DNA of 24,597 nt. It comes from Bacteroidales bacterium. Its GTDB lineage: Bacteria; Bacteroidota; Bacteroidia; Bacteroidales; UBA1715. Within the stretch, counting starts at the first letter, position 1, and each line of letters begins with the position of its first letter. The notes below the pieces were generated by a model that was not told where the DNA came from, did not search any database, and saw only the letters and a list, made by a program, of their open reading frames with translations. Position numbers and translations under genes: made by a program. The stretch lies in assembly GCA_017618935.1 (NCBI GenBank), contig JAFZTG010000057.1:1-24597 (forward strand), written 5' to 3'. Below are positions 1 through 8,220 of the stretch, one piece after another.

Positions 1-1
1 G

Positions 2-1201
2 GGAACGACAAACAATCTCGTTGAAATAGCAGATTATTATAAAAAAGGAAACGACGACGGCGCGTCTAATCTCATCTCTGCGCTTGAGAAAAAGTATGCT
101 GGCGTGATTGAGGGCTTGCTGAATACACAAGACTATCGCGACAAGGCCGCTGCCATAATCGCTCGTGAATGTGACATCGTTCGTTCGTTTGCTCATAAAC
201 CATTCTCCATCCAGGCAGAAAAAATGATTCTGGCTCGTGGCGAAATCATGTCAACAAACCTCGTTCAGTTATATCACGAGGAAAATAACATTTCTTCGGT
301 ATTGTTGAACTCTTTGGATTTTATGATTGTTGATGCCGATGGAGAGCCTGTTTTGGCTGAAATCGAAACTCGATTGAAAAAAGTTTTGAGCCAATATGCC
401 AATACAACGTTGTTCATTACACAAGGTTTTATCTGTACGAATGATAAAGGCGAGGTTGACAACTTAAAACGTGGTGGTAGCGACTACTCGGCATCGCTTA
501 TCGGTGCTGCCATCAATGCTGAAGCAGTAGAAATCTGGACAGATATCGACGGTATTCACAACAATGATCCTCGTATCGTGAAAGATACGCATCCAATTGC
601 AGAAATGTCGTTTGACGAAGCGGCAGAATTGGCCTATTTCGGTGCGAAGATTCTTCACCCGTCAACAGTGCTTCCCGCAAAAGTGAAAAATATCCCTGTC
701 TTGTTGAAAAATACTATGCAACCGCAAGCAAAAGGTACAATTATCACAAACAAGACAACGGGTACTGGCGTAAAGGCCATTGCAGCAAAAGAAGGATTGA
801 CAGCAATAAAAATCAAGTCTGGCAGAATGTTGCTTGCATATGGTTTCCTATGCAGAGTATTCGAAGTTTTTGAAAAATATAAGACACCAATCGACTTGAT
901 TACCACATCGGAAGTTGCTCTTTCGCTTACGATTGACAAAACCGACTACTTGGCTCAAATTACCGATGAGTTAAAAAAACTTGGTACAGTCGAGATAGAT
1001 AAGGATCAGACTATTATTTGTATCGTCGGAAATATGATTGCCGAAGAACAAGGTCACGCAGCCGAAGTTCTTAACGCATTGAAAGACATCCCAGTACGAA
1101 TGATTAGTTACGGCGGTAGCGAGCACAATATTTCCGTTTTGATTGATAATGCCAACAAAGAAAAGGCATTGATTGCATTGAATGAGAATTTATTCAAATA
1201 A
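2..1201 (+). CDS. lysC: Aspartokinase, 5'-truncated by window edge
   Basis: Aspartate kinase phosphorylates L-aspartate to 4-phospho-aspartate, the first step to lysine, threonine and methionine. The frame is open from base 2 and begins inside the conserved SGTTN segment (GTTNNLVEIADYY visible), so roughly the first 45 residues, including the N-terminal KFGGTS motif, lie outside the window. A GTG at 104 is in frame but is internal, because family similarity continues upstream of it. The kinase domain continues with RGGSDYSASLIGAAI and the WTDIDGI/DPRIV segment. Two ACT domains follow (around GFLCRVFEVFEKYKTPIDLI and the C-terminal VRMISYGGSEHNISVLI), the usual site of allosteric control by amino-acid end products. 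The protein stops after the ACT domains, so it is the monofunctional form and not an aspartokinase-homoserine dehydrogenase fusion. A strong hairpin follows the stop codon. Confidence 0.95.
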   Translation, partial: GTTNNLVEIADYYKKGNDDGASNLISALEKKYAGVIEGLLNTQDYRDKAAAIIARECDIVRSFAHKPFSIQAEKMILARGEIMSTNLVQLYHEENNISSVLLNSLDFMIVDADGEPVLAEIETRLKKVLSQYANTTLFITQGFICTNDKGEVDNLKRGGSDYSASLIGAAINAEAVEIWTDIDGIHNNDPRIVKDTHPIAEMSFDEAAELAYFGAKILHPSTVLPAKVKNIPVLLKNTMQPQAKGTIITNKTTGTGVKAIAAKEGLTAIKIKSGRMLLAYGFLCRVFEVFEKYKTPIDLITTSEVALSLTIDKTDYLAQITDELKKLGTVEIDKDQTIICIVGNMIAEEQGHAAEVLNALKDIPVRMISYGGSEHNISVLIDNANKEKALIALNENLFK

Positions 1202-1208
1202 CATAGTT

Positions 1209-1250
1209 TTTCGACAAACTCACATATAATTTTTTGTGGGTTTGTCGAAA
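1209..1250 (+). terminator. Long hairpin downstream of aspartokinase
   Basis: Arms 1209-1224 and 1235-1250 form a 16-bp stem that is fully paired apart from one G-U, around a 10-nt A/T loop. It begins eight bases after the aspartokinase stop and lies upstream of the sdhC promoter. No U-tract follows (the next bases are caacatg), so it is not a textbook intrinsic terminator. It could still end or stabilise the lysC transcript 3' end. Confidence 0.5.
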
Positions 1251-1317
1251 CAACATGTTTCTGTAACCACATATTATTATTGTTAATAAAATTTCCATTT
1301 ATTCCCTTCTCGTTTTA

Positions 1318-1345
1318 TTGGATTTCAGTAAAATTTATATCTTTG
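1318..1345 (+). promoter_or_regulatory. Promoter of sdhCAB
   Basis: A Bacteroidetes-type -7 element TATCTTTG (1338-1345, consensus TAnnTTTG) is preceded by TTG at 1318-1320 with 17 bases between. Transcription would start near 1352 and give a leader of about 35 bases rich in A and T. It is the only such match in the gap between lysC and sdhC. Confidence 0.7.
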
Positions 1346-1387
1346 TGCCATAAAAAATTTAATAACAAAACTTAAAATTATAATTGT

Positions 1388-2062
1388 ATGTCAAATCCAT
1401 GCTTACTTAGTTCGTCCATCGGGAAGAAGTTCCTGATGAGTATTACGGGACTATTCTTCGTTTTGTTCGTGGCATTCCACGCTACAATGAATGCAGTCCA
1501 CATTTTTAGTCCAGAGGATTACAATGCCATTTGTAAATTCTTGGGTGCAAATTGGTACGCCTTGGTTGGTACAGGTATCATCGCACTTGGATTCATCATC
1601 CACATTGTGTATGCCACAATCTTGACGATTCAAAACCGCAAAGCGCGCGGTACTGACCGTTACGACAGCGAGGTTCGTCCTGCTTCGGTTGAATGGGCGT
1701 CAAAAAACATGTTCGCTCTCGGCGTTATCATTATTCTTGGTCTCGGACTTCACTTGTACATGTTCTGGGCTAAGATGCAGTTGGCTGAAATCGCAGGTTT
1801 CGTTGACGAAATCGCAGATCCTACCGACGGTTCAGCATTCATATTCTACTGGTTCTCAAAACCTTGGGTTGTTGTTGCTTACACAATTTGGTTGACTGCT
1901 CTTTGGTTCCACTTGACTCACGGTTTCTGGAGCGCATTCCAAACAATGGGTTGGAACAACAAAACATGGATGCCTCGCTTGAAATGTCTTTCTGACGTGT
2001 TGGCAACTATCATCTGTCTTACTTTTGAAGCAGTTGTTATTGCAGCATTCTGTATGGCTTAG
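1388..2062 (+). CDS. sdhC: Succinate dehydrogenase/fumarate reductase cytochrome b558 subunit
   Basis: Membrane anchor of the succinate:quinone oxidoreductase complex, carrying haem b and the quinone site and linking the catalytic subunits to menaquinone. The 224-residue product has about five hydrophobic segments (near residues 15-35, 58-80, 108-130, 158-180 and 200-222). Histidines placed in or near them, in FHATMNAVHIF, IIHIVYA, GLHLYMFW and WFHLTHGFW, are suitable as axial ligands of two haems, as expected for the b558 family found in Bacteroidetes and epsilonproteobacteria-type enzymes. It is the first gene of an operon, 33 bases ahead of sdhA, with its own promoter. In an anaerobic member of the phylum the complex probably runs mainly as fumarate reductase; direction cannot be decided from sequence, so frdC would be an equally valid name. 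Confidence 0.93.
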   Translation: MSNPCLLSSSIGKKFLMSITGLFFVLFVAFHATMNAVHIFSPEDYNAICKFLGANWYALVGTGIIALGFIIHIVYATILTIQNRKARGTDRYDSEVRPASVEWASKNMFALGVIIILGLGLHLYMFWAKMQLAEIAGFVDEIADPTDGSAFIFYWFSKPWVVVAYTIWLTALWFHLTHGFWSAFQTMGWNNKTWMPRLKCLSDVLATIICLTFEAVVIAAFCMA

Positions 2063-2095
2063 TTAATATAGTATTAATCTTGAAAATTATATAGT

Positions 2096-4033
2096 ATGGC
2101 AACTTTAGATAGTAAAATTCCAGAAGGACATTTGTTTGAAAAATGGTCTAACTATAAAGCTCACCAAAAACTTGTAAACCCAGCAAACAAACGTAAACTT
2201 GATGTTATCGTTGTTGGTTCTGGTTTGGCTGGCGCATCTGCTGCAGCTTCACTTGGCGAGCTTGGTTTCAATGTAAAGTGTTTCTGCTACCAAGATAGTC
2301 CACGTCGTGCACACTCTATCGCTGCACAAGGTGGTATCAATGCGGCTAAGAATTATCAAAACGACGGCGATAGCGTTTATCGCTTGTTCTACGATACAAT
2401 CAAAGGTGGTGACTACCGTGCTCGCGAAGCTAACGTATACCGTTTGGCTGAAGTCAGCAACAACATCATCGACCAATGTGTTGCTCAAGGTGTTCCTTTC
2501 GCACGCGATTACGGAGGGTTGTTGGCTAACCGTTCTTTCGGTGGTGCTCAAGTTTCCCGTACATTCTATGCAAAAGGTCAGACAGGTCAACAATTGTTGT
2601 TGGGTGCCTACAGCGCATTGAGCCGTCAAATTGGTAAAGGTACGGTGAAAATGTACACTCGTACAGAAATGATGGATATTGTGATTGTTGACGGAAAATG
2701 TCGTGGTATTGTTACTCGTAACCTTATCACTGGCGAAATCGAGGCTCACTTCGGTCACGCTGTAATTCTTGCTACTGGTGGTTACGGAAACGTATTCTTC
2801 TTGTCAACCAATGCAATGGGTTCTAACGGTTCTGCCGCTTGGAAAGCATATAAGAAAGGTGCTTATTTCGCAAATCCTTGCTACGTGCAAATCCACCCGA
2901 CTTGTATTCCAGTTCACGGAGAATTCCAGTCAAAACTTACGTTGATGTCTGAATCACTTCGTAACGACGGTCGTATCTGGGCTCCTAAGAAAGCCGAAGA
3001 TGCACAAGCTATCCGCGAAGGAAAGAAGACAGCTTCTGATATCCCAGAAGAAGACCGCGATTTCTACTTGGAAAGACGTTACCCTGCATTCGGTAACTTG
3101 GTTCCTCGTGACGTTGCTTCTCGTGCTGCAAAAGAACGTTGCGACCACGGTTTCGGCGTAGAAAATGGTGGTGCTGTATTCTTGGATTTCAAATACGCTA
3201 TCGAACGTTTAGGTAAAGATGTGGTTGAAGCTCGTTATGGTAACTTGTTCCAAATGTATGAAAAGATTACCAACGACAACCCATACGAAACTCCAATGAA
3301 GATTTATCCTGCTATCCACTACACAATGGGTGGTATCTGGGTTGACTATGAATTACAAACAACTATCCCTGGCTTGTTCGCAGCTGGTGAGGCAAACTTC
3401 TCAGACCACGGAGCTAACCGTCTTGGTGCTTCTGCGTTGATGCAAGGTTTGGCTGACGGTTACTTCGTAATTCCTTACACTGTTCAAAACTACTTGGCTG
3501 ACGAACTTCACACGCCAAGAATGGACACGAACTCAGGCGAATTTGCGAAAGTTAAGGCTGACGTTCAGGCTCACATCGATGAGTTGATGAACATCAAGGG
3601 TACTGAATCTGTTGACAGCATTCACAAACGTCTTGGTCACATTATGTGGGAACACGTTGGTATGGGACGTACGAAAGAAGGTCTTCAGGAAGGTATCAAA
3701 CAAATCCAGGAACTTCGTGCTGAATTCTGGAAAAACGTTCGTATTCCGGGTAACGCAAACGAATTGAACGTAGAACTTGAAAAAGCAAACCGTGTTGCCG
3801 ACTTCCTTGAATTAGGCGAGTTGATTGCACGTGATGCTCTTCACCGTGAAGAATCGTGTGGTGGTCACTTCCGCGAAGAATATCAAACGGAAGAAGGCGA
3901 AGCACTTCGTCAGGATGACAAGTTCGCATACGTTGGCGCTTGGGAATACAAGGGCAAAGACGTTGAACCAGAACTCCACAAAGAAGAGTTGAAATTCGAA
4001 TTCGTAGAATTGAAACAAAGAAATTATAAGTAA
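2096..4033 (+). CDS. sdhA: Succinate dehydrogenase/fumarate reductase flavoprotein subunit
   Basis: Catalytic FAD subunit that interconverts succinate and fumarate on the cytoplasmic side of the membrane. The 645-residue product has an N-terminal dinucleotide-binding motif ([12 protein letters not shown], about residues 40-50) and the [11 protein letters not shown] segment whose His73 is the expected covalent FAD attachment site. Substrate-site motifs follow: [15 protein letters not shown] with RNDGRIW, then RDVASRA carrying the active-site arginine. The C-terminal half has [10 protein letters not shown] and [16 protein letters not shown]. Length is normal for the Bacteroidetes form, which carries a longer N-terminus than the E. 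coli enzyme. It lies between sdhC (33 bases upstream) and sdhB (41 bases downstream) with no terminator between. Confidence 0.97.
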   Translation: MATLDSKIPEGHLFEKWSNYKAHQKLVNPANKRKLDVIVVGSGLAGASAAASLGELGFNVKCFCYQDSPRRAHSIAAQGGINAAKNYQNDGDSVYRLFYDTIKGGDYRAREANVYRLAEVSNNIIDQCVAQGVPFARDYGGLLANRSFGGAQVSRTFYAKGQTGQQLLLGAYSALSRQIGKGTVKMYTRTEMMDIVIVDGKCRGIVTRNLITGEIEAHFGHAVILATGGYGNVFFLSTNAMGSNGSAAWKAYKKGAYFANPCYVQIHPTCIPVHGEFQSKLTLMSESLRNDGRIWAPKKAEDAQAIREGKKTASDIPEEDRDFYLERRYPAFGNLVPRDVASRAAKERCDHGFGVENGGAVFLDFKYAIERLGKDVVEARYGNLFQMYEKITNDNPYETPMKIYPAIHYTMGGIWVDYELQTTIPGLFAAGEANFSDHGANRLGASALMQGLADGYFVIPYTVQNYLADELHTPRMDTNSGEFAKVKADVQAHIDELMNIKGTESVDSIHKRLGHIMWEHVGMGRTKEGLQEGIKQIQELRAEFWKNVRIPGNANELNVELEKANRVADFLELGELIARDALHREESCGGHFREEYQTEEGEALRQDDKFAYVGAWEYKGKDVEPELHKEELKFEFVELKQRNYK

Positions 4034-4074
4034 TCTATTGTCTAACACCTGAATAGGATAAAATATATCGAGTT

Positions 4075-4833
4075 ATGGAAGTACAAAACTTGGATTTGAC
4101 ACTGAAAGTTTGGAGACAAAAAGGTCCAAAAGAACAAGGTCATTTTGAAACATATTCATTAAAAGGAATCTCTCCTAACAGTTCTTTCTTGGAAATGATG
4201 GACGTTCTGAACGAACAACTCATCAACGAAGGTAAAGAACCTGTAGCATTCGACCACGACTGCCGCGAAGGTATCTGCGGTATGTGTAGTATGTACATCA
4301 ATGGTGAGGCTCACGGTCCCGACGACCACGTAACAACATGCCAATTGCATATGCGTAAGTTCAAAAATGGCGACACAATCACTGTTGAACCTTGGCGTTC
4401 GGCTGGTTTCCCTGTAATCAAGGACTTGATTGTTGACCGTAGCGCTTACGACAAAATCATGCAAGCTGGTGGTTTCGTTTCTGTAAACACTGGTGGTGTG
4501 CCTGACGGAAATGCAATTCCTATTCCAAAACCAGATGCCGACGAAGCTATGGACGCTGCGTCTTGTATCGGTTGCGGTGCATGCGTTGCCACATGTAAAA
4601 ATGGTTCTGCAATGTTGTTCGTTTCTGCAAAAGTTTCTCAGTTGGCTCTTCTTCCACAAGGAAAGGTTGAAGCTGCACGTCGTGCAAAAGCCATGGTTGC
4701 AAAAATGGACGAACTTGGTTTCGGTAACTGTACAAACACTGGTGCATGCGAAGCTCAATGTCCGAAAGGCGTTTCAATCACAAATATCGCTCGTTTGAAC
4801 CGCGAGTTCTTGTGTGCGAAATTCCAAGACTAA
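4075..4833 (+). CDS. sdhB: Succinate dehydrogenase/fumarate reductase iron-sulfur subunit
   Basis: Electron-transfer subunit that passes electrons between the FAD of SdhA and the haem/quinone site of SdhC. The 252-residue product shows a plant-type [2Fe-2S] site (C63, C68 and C71 in CREGICGMC, then C89). Two C-terminal ferredoxin-like cysteine clusters follow: [11 protein letters not shown] and [14 protein letters not shown]. These give the ligand sets for the [4Fe-4S] and [3Fe-4S] centres. It is the last gene of the sdhCAB operon and is followed within about 20 bases by a strong bidirectional terminator. Confidence 0.97.
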   Translation: MEVQNLDLTLKVWRQKGPKEQGHFETYSLKGISPNSSFLEMMDVLNEQLINEGKEPVAFDHDCREGICGMCSMYINGEAHGPDDHVTTCQLHMRKFKNGDTITVEPWRSAGFPVIKDLIVDRSAYDKIMQAGGFVSVNTGGVPDGNAIPIPKPDADEAMDAASCIGCGACVATCKNGSAMLFVSAKVSQLALLPQGKVEAARRAKAMVAKMDELGFGNCTNTGACEAQCPKGVSITNIARLNREFLCAKFQD

Positions 4834-4855
4834 TCAATACATTGGTTTTGAAAAT

Positions 4856-4890
4856 AAAAAGGCTGTCCGATTGGGCAGCCTTTTTATTTT
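4856..4890 (+). terminator. Bidirectional terminator between sdhB and xylB
   Basis: GGCTGTCC (4861-4868) pairs with GGGCAGCC (4873-4880), with one G-U, around a GATT loop. The stem is flanked by AAAAA on the left and TTTTT on the right, and a second T-run follows. The T-rich stretch on both strands means it can end the sdhCAB transcript (+) and the xylB transcript (-), which converge here. Confidence 0.9.
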
Positions 4891-4907
4891 TTGATCTCAT
4901 TAAAATT

Positions 4908-6389
4908 CTAGTTAATTCTATTTAAGCAATATAACCAACGTGCGTATGCTTCTTGATACGCTTCTGCATTTGCCACATCTGGTTCTATAGTTTCCAGTTT
5001 CTTGAGATTTACAAACGCATCATCCACGGTTTTATAGAAACCAATGCCAATCCCAGCTCCTCGTGCAGCCCCTACCGAGCCATCTGTGTTATATAATTCT
5101 ATTGTTGCCCCCGAAATACTTGCTAATGTCTGACGAAAAATGGGACTTAAAAACATATTTGCTTTTCCCGCACGGATTATCGAAGGTTGAATTCCAATAT
5201 TTTTCATAATTTCCATACCATAATGAAACGCGAACGCAATACCTTCGTGCGTGGCGCGTATAAAATGATTTGTGGTGTGTTTTGTCAAACTTATACCGAC
5301 AATTGAAGCATTCAGGTTTTTGTTCTCCAACACACGTTCTGCACCATTTCCAAAGGGAAGTACCGAAATTCCTTCGGAACCGATGGGAACACTTGCTGCC
5401 AACGTGTTCATTTTGTCGTATGAAGTGTCAGTACAAATATTTTTGTGCAACCACGAGTTCATAATTCCCGTTCCATTTATACACAAAAGTACGCCCAAAC
5501 GAGGATTTTCTTTGCTATAATTCACGTGAGCAAAGGTATTGACACGTGATTTTGTATCATATTTTATTTCATCAGTCACACCATATACAACTCCTGAAGT
5601 TCCTGCCGTCGTTGCTAACTCTCCCGGTTTTAGCACGTTGAGCGACAAAGCATTATTCGGCTGGTCCCCAGCACGATACGTTATGGTAATATTGCTATGT
5701 AACCCCAATTCTTTTGCAGCTGCCTCGCTTATTTTACATTGTTTCCCAAATGTGGGAACTATATCGGCAAGCAAAGCTGGATCTATTCCATAATGAGCAA
5801 GAAGCGAAAGAGCAAGTCCCCCCTGTTTAAAATCCCACAAAATCCCCTCGGAAAGTCCACTGATGGTAGTTTGAACCTCGCCCGAAAGTTTCATTGCAAT
5901 ATAATCACCAGGCAGCATAATCTTATGGATTTTTGCATAGATTTCTGGCTCATTTTCTTGAATCCATCGAAGCTTCGATGCAGTAAAATTGCCCGGACTA
6001 TTCAAAAAATGCGAAAGGCACTGTTCCCTACCTAATGAGGAAAATGCTTTTTCTCCAATAGCTGTTGCCCGACTGTCACACCAGATAATTGCAGGACGAA
6101 GCACGTTTTGATTTTTGTCAACGCATACCAAGCCATGCATCTGATATGAAATACCGATTGCAGAAATATCATGTACATCGACATGTGAAGTCGCAAGCAC
6201 CTCTAGCAACGCCAACTTTAGGTTTTTCCACCACTCATCAGGATTTTGTTCAGCCCATCCAATTTGTTTTGCTATAATAGGCATTTCTTGTTTCGGATAA
6301 AATGCAGAAGCTGAGCATTCGCCCGTTTCGCCATTTACCAACGCCACCTTAACAGAAGAACTTCCAATGTCAAAACCTAAAAAATACAT
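4908..6389 (-). CDS. xylB: Xylulokinase (FGGY family)
   Basis: Phosphorylates D-xylulose to xylulose 5-phosphate with ATP, feeding xylose into the pentose phosphate pathway. With the start at ATG 6389 the protein has 493 residues; a frame opening at TTG 6401 adds four residues (MYCK) before the family's usual N-terminus, so the ATG is preferred. Visible motifs are the N-terminal phosphate loop GFDIGSSSVKVAL, the substrate-binding QMHG (around residue 84), WCDSRA, the proposed catalytic base in AGDQ (D242) and a C-terminal GSVGAARGAGIG segment. The length fits xylulokinases better than glycerol or gluconate kinases, but FGGY substrate calls from sequence carry some uncertainty. No xylose isomerase or transporter adjoins it. 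It follows a radical SAM gene by 41 bases and has a promoter candidate in that gap. Confidence 0.88.
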   Translation of the reverse strand: MYFLGFDIGSSSVKVALVNGETGECSASAFYPKQEMPIIAKQIGWAEQNPDEWWKNLKLALLEVLATSHVDVHDISAIGISYQMHGLVCVDKNQNVLRPAIIWCDSRATAIGEKAFSSLGREQCLSHFLNSPGNFTASKLRWIQENEPEIYAKIHKIMLPGDYIAMKLSGEVQTTISGLSEGILWDFKQGGLALSLLAHYGIDPALLADIVPTFGKQCKISEAAAKELGLHSNITITYRAGDQPNNALSLNVLKPGELATTAGTSGVVYGVTDEIKYDTKSRVNTFAHVNYSKENPRLGVLLCINGTGIMNSWLHKNICTDTSYDKMNTLAASVPIGSEGISVLPFGNGAERVLENKNLNASIVGISLTKHTTNHFIRATHEGIAFAFHYGMEIMKNIGIQPSIIRAGKANMFLSPIFRQTLASISGATIELYNTDGSVGAARGAGIGIGFYKTVDDAFVNLKKLETIEPDVANAEAYQEAYARWLYCLNRIN

Positions 6390-6414
6390 TTTACAATACA
6401 ATTATTTATCCACC

Positions 6415-6422
6415 CAAAGCTA
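6415..6422 (-). promoter_or_regulatory. Candidate -7 element of xylB
   Basis: On the minus strand TAGCTTTG matches TAnnTTTG and lies 25 bases before the xylB ATG. An upstream TTTTTC, 18 bases away, is only a partial -33 match. If active, xylB can be expressed separately from the genes upstream of it. Confidence 0.45.
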
Positions 6423-6430
6423 CAAAAAAA

Positions 6431-7375
6431 TTATTGTTGTGAAAAACATCTCCCCTGATATGTATCTCGACCTTCCATTTCTTTTTCAATCCGTTGTAAT
6501 ACAACATCATAGCGAGTCAATCCCCACGTATTCTCTCGCAAGAAACGAGGAGGAACTTCGCCGGCAAAACGTTCTATGACAAACGACGGATTCAACCGCT
6601 CGGTTATGTCAACAATGAACGGAACGTAGGTATCGATTGTAAACTGATGAAAATCAGATGGTTTTTCATAAAATTCTTGTTCTATCCTGGTGTTCTTTAT
6701 CAATTGTAACTGATGGAACTTCACGCCATTCATAGGCAATGAATTTATTAGTTTTACCGCATCAAGCCACATTTCTATTGTTTCGCCAGGTAAGCCGTAC
6801 ATAAAATGTCCAGCCGTATGAATGCCGTATTTTTTTGTTAGTTCGAATGCATCAACGGCTTGTTGAAATGTATGCCCACGGTTGATTCGTCGCAAAGTCT
6901 CGTCAAAACAAGATTCCACGCCATACTCAATGGAAACGAACATTCGTTCCTGTAACTTTGCGAAGAATTCCAATTTCCGTTCGTCAATACAATCGGGACG
7001 GGTACCAACGATAATACCTTTCACAAGCGGGTGCTCAATTGCCGGTGCATAGATTTCCTTCATCGTTTCCAGCGAGGCATACGTGTTGGAATAAGCCTGA
7101 AAATACGCAAGATAGCCGTCGGCACGCCGATATCTGTTCTGGTGAAATTCTATTCCTTCCTCCAATTGCTGTGTAACTGATTTACGTACATCGCAATACG
7201 AAGGGTTGAAGGCATCGTTCACGCAATATGTACAACCACCCACGCCAATGCTGCCATCGCGGTTTGGACACGTAAAACCAGCATTCAACGTAAGTTTTTG
7301 CATACGGCCGCCAAACTGTTCTTGCAAAAAACGCTTATAGGAATTGAATCGCCGATTGTCGCCCCACGAATACAT
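6431..7375 (-). CDS. Radical SAM protein, YhcC/TIGR01212 family
   Basis: Predicted iron-sulfur enzyme that cleaves S-adenosylmethionine; the reaction of this family is not established to my knowledge. The 314-residue product has the family N-terminus (WGDNRRFNSYKRFL) and the cluster-binding cysteines C36, C48 and C51 in CPNRDGSIGVGGCTYC, the spacing typical of YhcC and unlike the common CxxxCxxC. Other family traits are GTRPDCIDE, SIEYGVES and GHFMYGLPGETIEMW, which line the barrel and the SAM site. The gene starts two bases after the stop of the Nudix gene, so the two are very probably co-transcribed. A link with nucleic-acid or tRNA modification has been suggested for relatives because of distant similarity to Elp3; that is not shown here. 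Confidence 0.88.
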   Translation of the reverse strand: MYSWGDNRRFNSYKRFLQEQFGGRMQKLTLNAGFTCPNRDGSIGVGGCTYCVNDAFNPSYCDVRKSVTQQLEEGIEFHQNRYRRADGYLAYFQAYSNTYASLETMKEIYAPAIEHPLVKGIIVGTRPDCIDERKLEFFAKLQERMFVSIEYGVESCFDETLRRINRGHTFQQAVDAFELTKKYGIHTAGHFMYGLPGETIEMWLDAVKLINSLPMNGVKFHQLQLIKNTRIEQEFYEKPSDFHQFTIDTYVPFIVDITERLNPSFVIERFAGEVPPRFLRENTWGLTRYDVVLQRIEKEMEGRDTYQGRCFSQQ

Positions 7376-7377
7376 AA

Positions 7378-7854
7378 TTATTTAATCGCCATTGAAACAC
7401 CATCTTTCTCGGCGGACTGCAATTTTTCACCCTGATAGACCAACTTCAAGTTGAAAAATGGTTCTTCTATGTTGTTCACCAATTTGAGGAAAATTTTGTC
7501 GCCCTCCCACATGGAAAGTTCCGTAAGTTTTTGTTTATCAATCCATTCCAAATCACCTTCGTCGCACACCTTCTGTTCTCCCGTCCACTCCAGACATGAG
7601 AACAAGTGCATTGTTTCGCCATAGGATTCGTTTAAATAGAACGTGACAACGCCGCGATATTTCCATTTTGTAACCGTGAAGCCTGTTTCCTCAAACACTT
7701 CACGCAACATACATTGTTCGGGAGTTTCGCCGTCCTCAAATTTACCACCAACGCCAATCCATTTGTCGTGATTTATGTCGTTTTGCTTCTTGGTACGGTG
7801 CAACATCAGATATTGCCCGTCTTTTTCCAAATAACAAAGGGTGGTATCTTTCAT
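7378..7854 (-). CDS. Nudix hydrolase (MutT/MTH1-like)
   Basis: Hydrolyses a nucleoside diphosphate linked to another group; the N-terminal LCYLEKDGQYLMLHR and overall shape resemble 8-oxo-dGTP diphosphatases, but the exact substrate is inferred. The Nudix box is intact: G(x5)E(x7)REVFEETGF, about residues 37-59. I place the start at ATG 7854, giving 158 residues. This ATG overlaps the stop of the preceding gene as TAATG, a classic translational-coupling arrangement. The alternative ATG at 7866 would add MSSL and overlap the upstream gene by 13 bases. The gene sits between a NifX-like gene and a radical SAM gene. Confidence 0.88.
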   Translation of the reverse strand: MKDTTLCYLEKDGQYLMLHRTKKQNDINHDKWIGVGGKFEDGETPEQCMLREVFEETGFTVTKWKYRGVVTFYLNESYGETMHLFSCLEWTGEQKVCDEGDLEWIDKQKLTELSMWEGDKIFLKLVNNIEEPFFNLKLVYQGEKLQSAEKDGVSMAIK

Positions 7855-8204
7855 TAATGATGACATTCGTGATTACACGTCAATTGGCTGTCTACCAAAT
7901 TTCCCTGAATATATGCCGCAACAACGTCGTTGACACTACCTCGGCAACCACGGATAACAGAAATACCGTTTTGAGCAAGAACATTGACTGCCCCATCACC
8001 CATATTACCCGCCAGCATCATGGTTACTCCCATATCTTTCAATATAACGGCAACGCCCGATTTGCAACCACAACCTTGTGGCGACGGCAATTCTGTTTTT
8101 GCAACAATTTGTTTTTTTTCGTCTAATTCAAAAATGGTAAAATACGCACAATGACCAAAATGATCATCGACATTTCCATTTGCAGTAGGAATTGCAACTT
8201 TCAT
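7854..8204 (-). CDS. NifX/NifB-type (dinitrogenase Fe-Mo cofactor family) protein
   Basis: Small cytoplasmic protein of the family that binds iron-molybdenum cofactor or iron-sulfur precursors. Many members occur in organisms without nitrogenase and have no assigned role. The 116-residue product begins MKVAIPTANGNVDDHFGHC, typical of the family, followed by a cysteine pair (C45, C47) in QGCGCKSG and the glycine-rich GNMGDGA loop. The C-terminus is unusual and metal-binding in appearance, with C110, H112, C114, H115 and H116 in the last seven residues. No nif gene is in the window, so nitrogen fixation should not be inferred. The gene lies 16 bases after the cellulase gene, and its stop overlaps the Nudix ATG. 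Confidence 0.85.
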   Translation of the reverse strand: MKVAIPTANGNVDDHFGHCAYFTIFELDEKKQIVAKTELPSPQGCGCKSGVAVILKDMGVTMMLAGNMGDGAVNVLAQNGISVIRGCRGSVNDVVAAYIQGNLVDSQLTCNHECHH

Positions 8205-8220
8205 TTTTAATTCTTAATTA

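Noticed and set aside
4159..4758. Antisense open frame of 199 codons across sdhB
   Set aside because: It lies wholly within a clearly coding gene, has low-complexity Cys/Thr/Val-rich translation and no family motif; it is a shadow of the sdhB codon pattern. The same applies to the antisense frame at 2249-2758 in sdhA.
7855..7866. Four-residue longer start of the Nudix protein at ATG 7866
   Set aside because: ATG 7854 overlaps the upstream stop as TAATG, a standard coupling arrangement, and gives the usual N-terminus; the longer form cannot be excluded entirely.
7854..8204. Nitrogen fixation suggested by the NifX-like gene
   Set aside because: The family is widespread in bacteria without nitrogenase, and no nif gene is present in the window.
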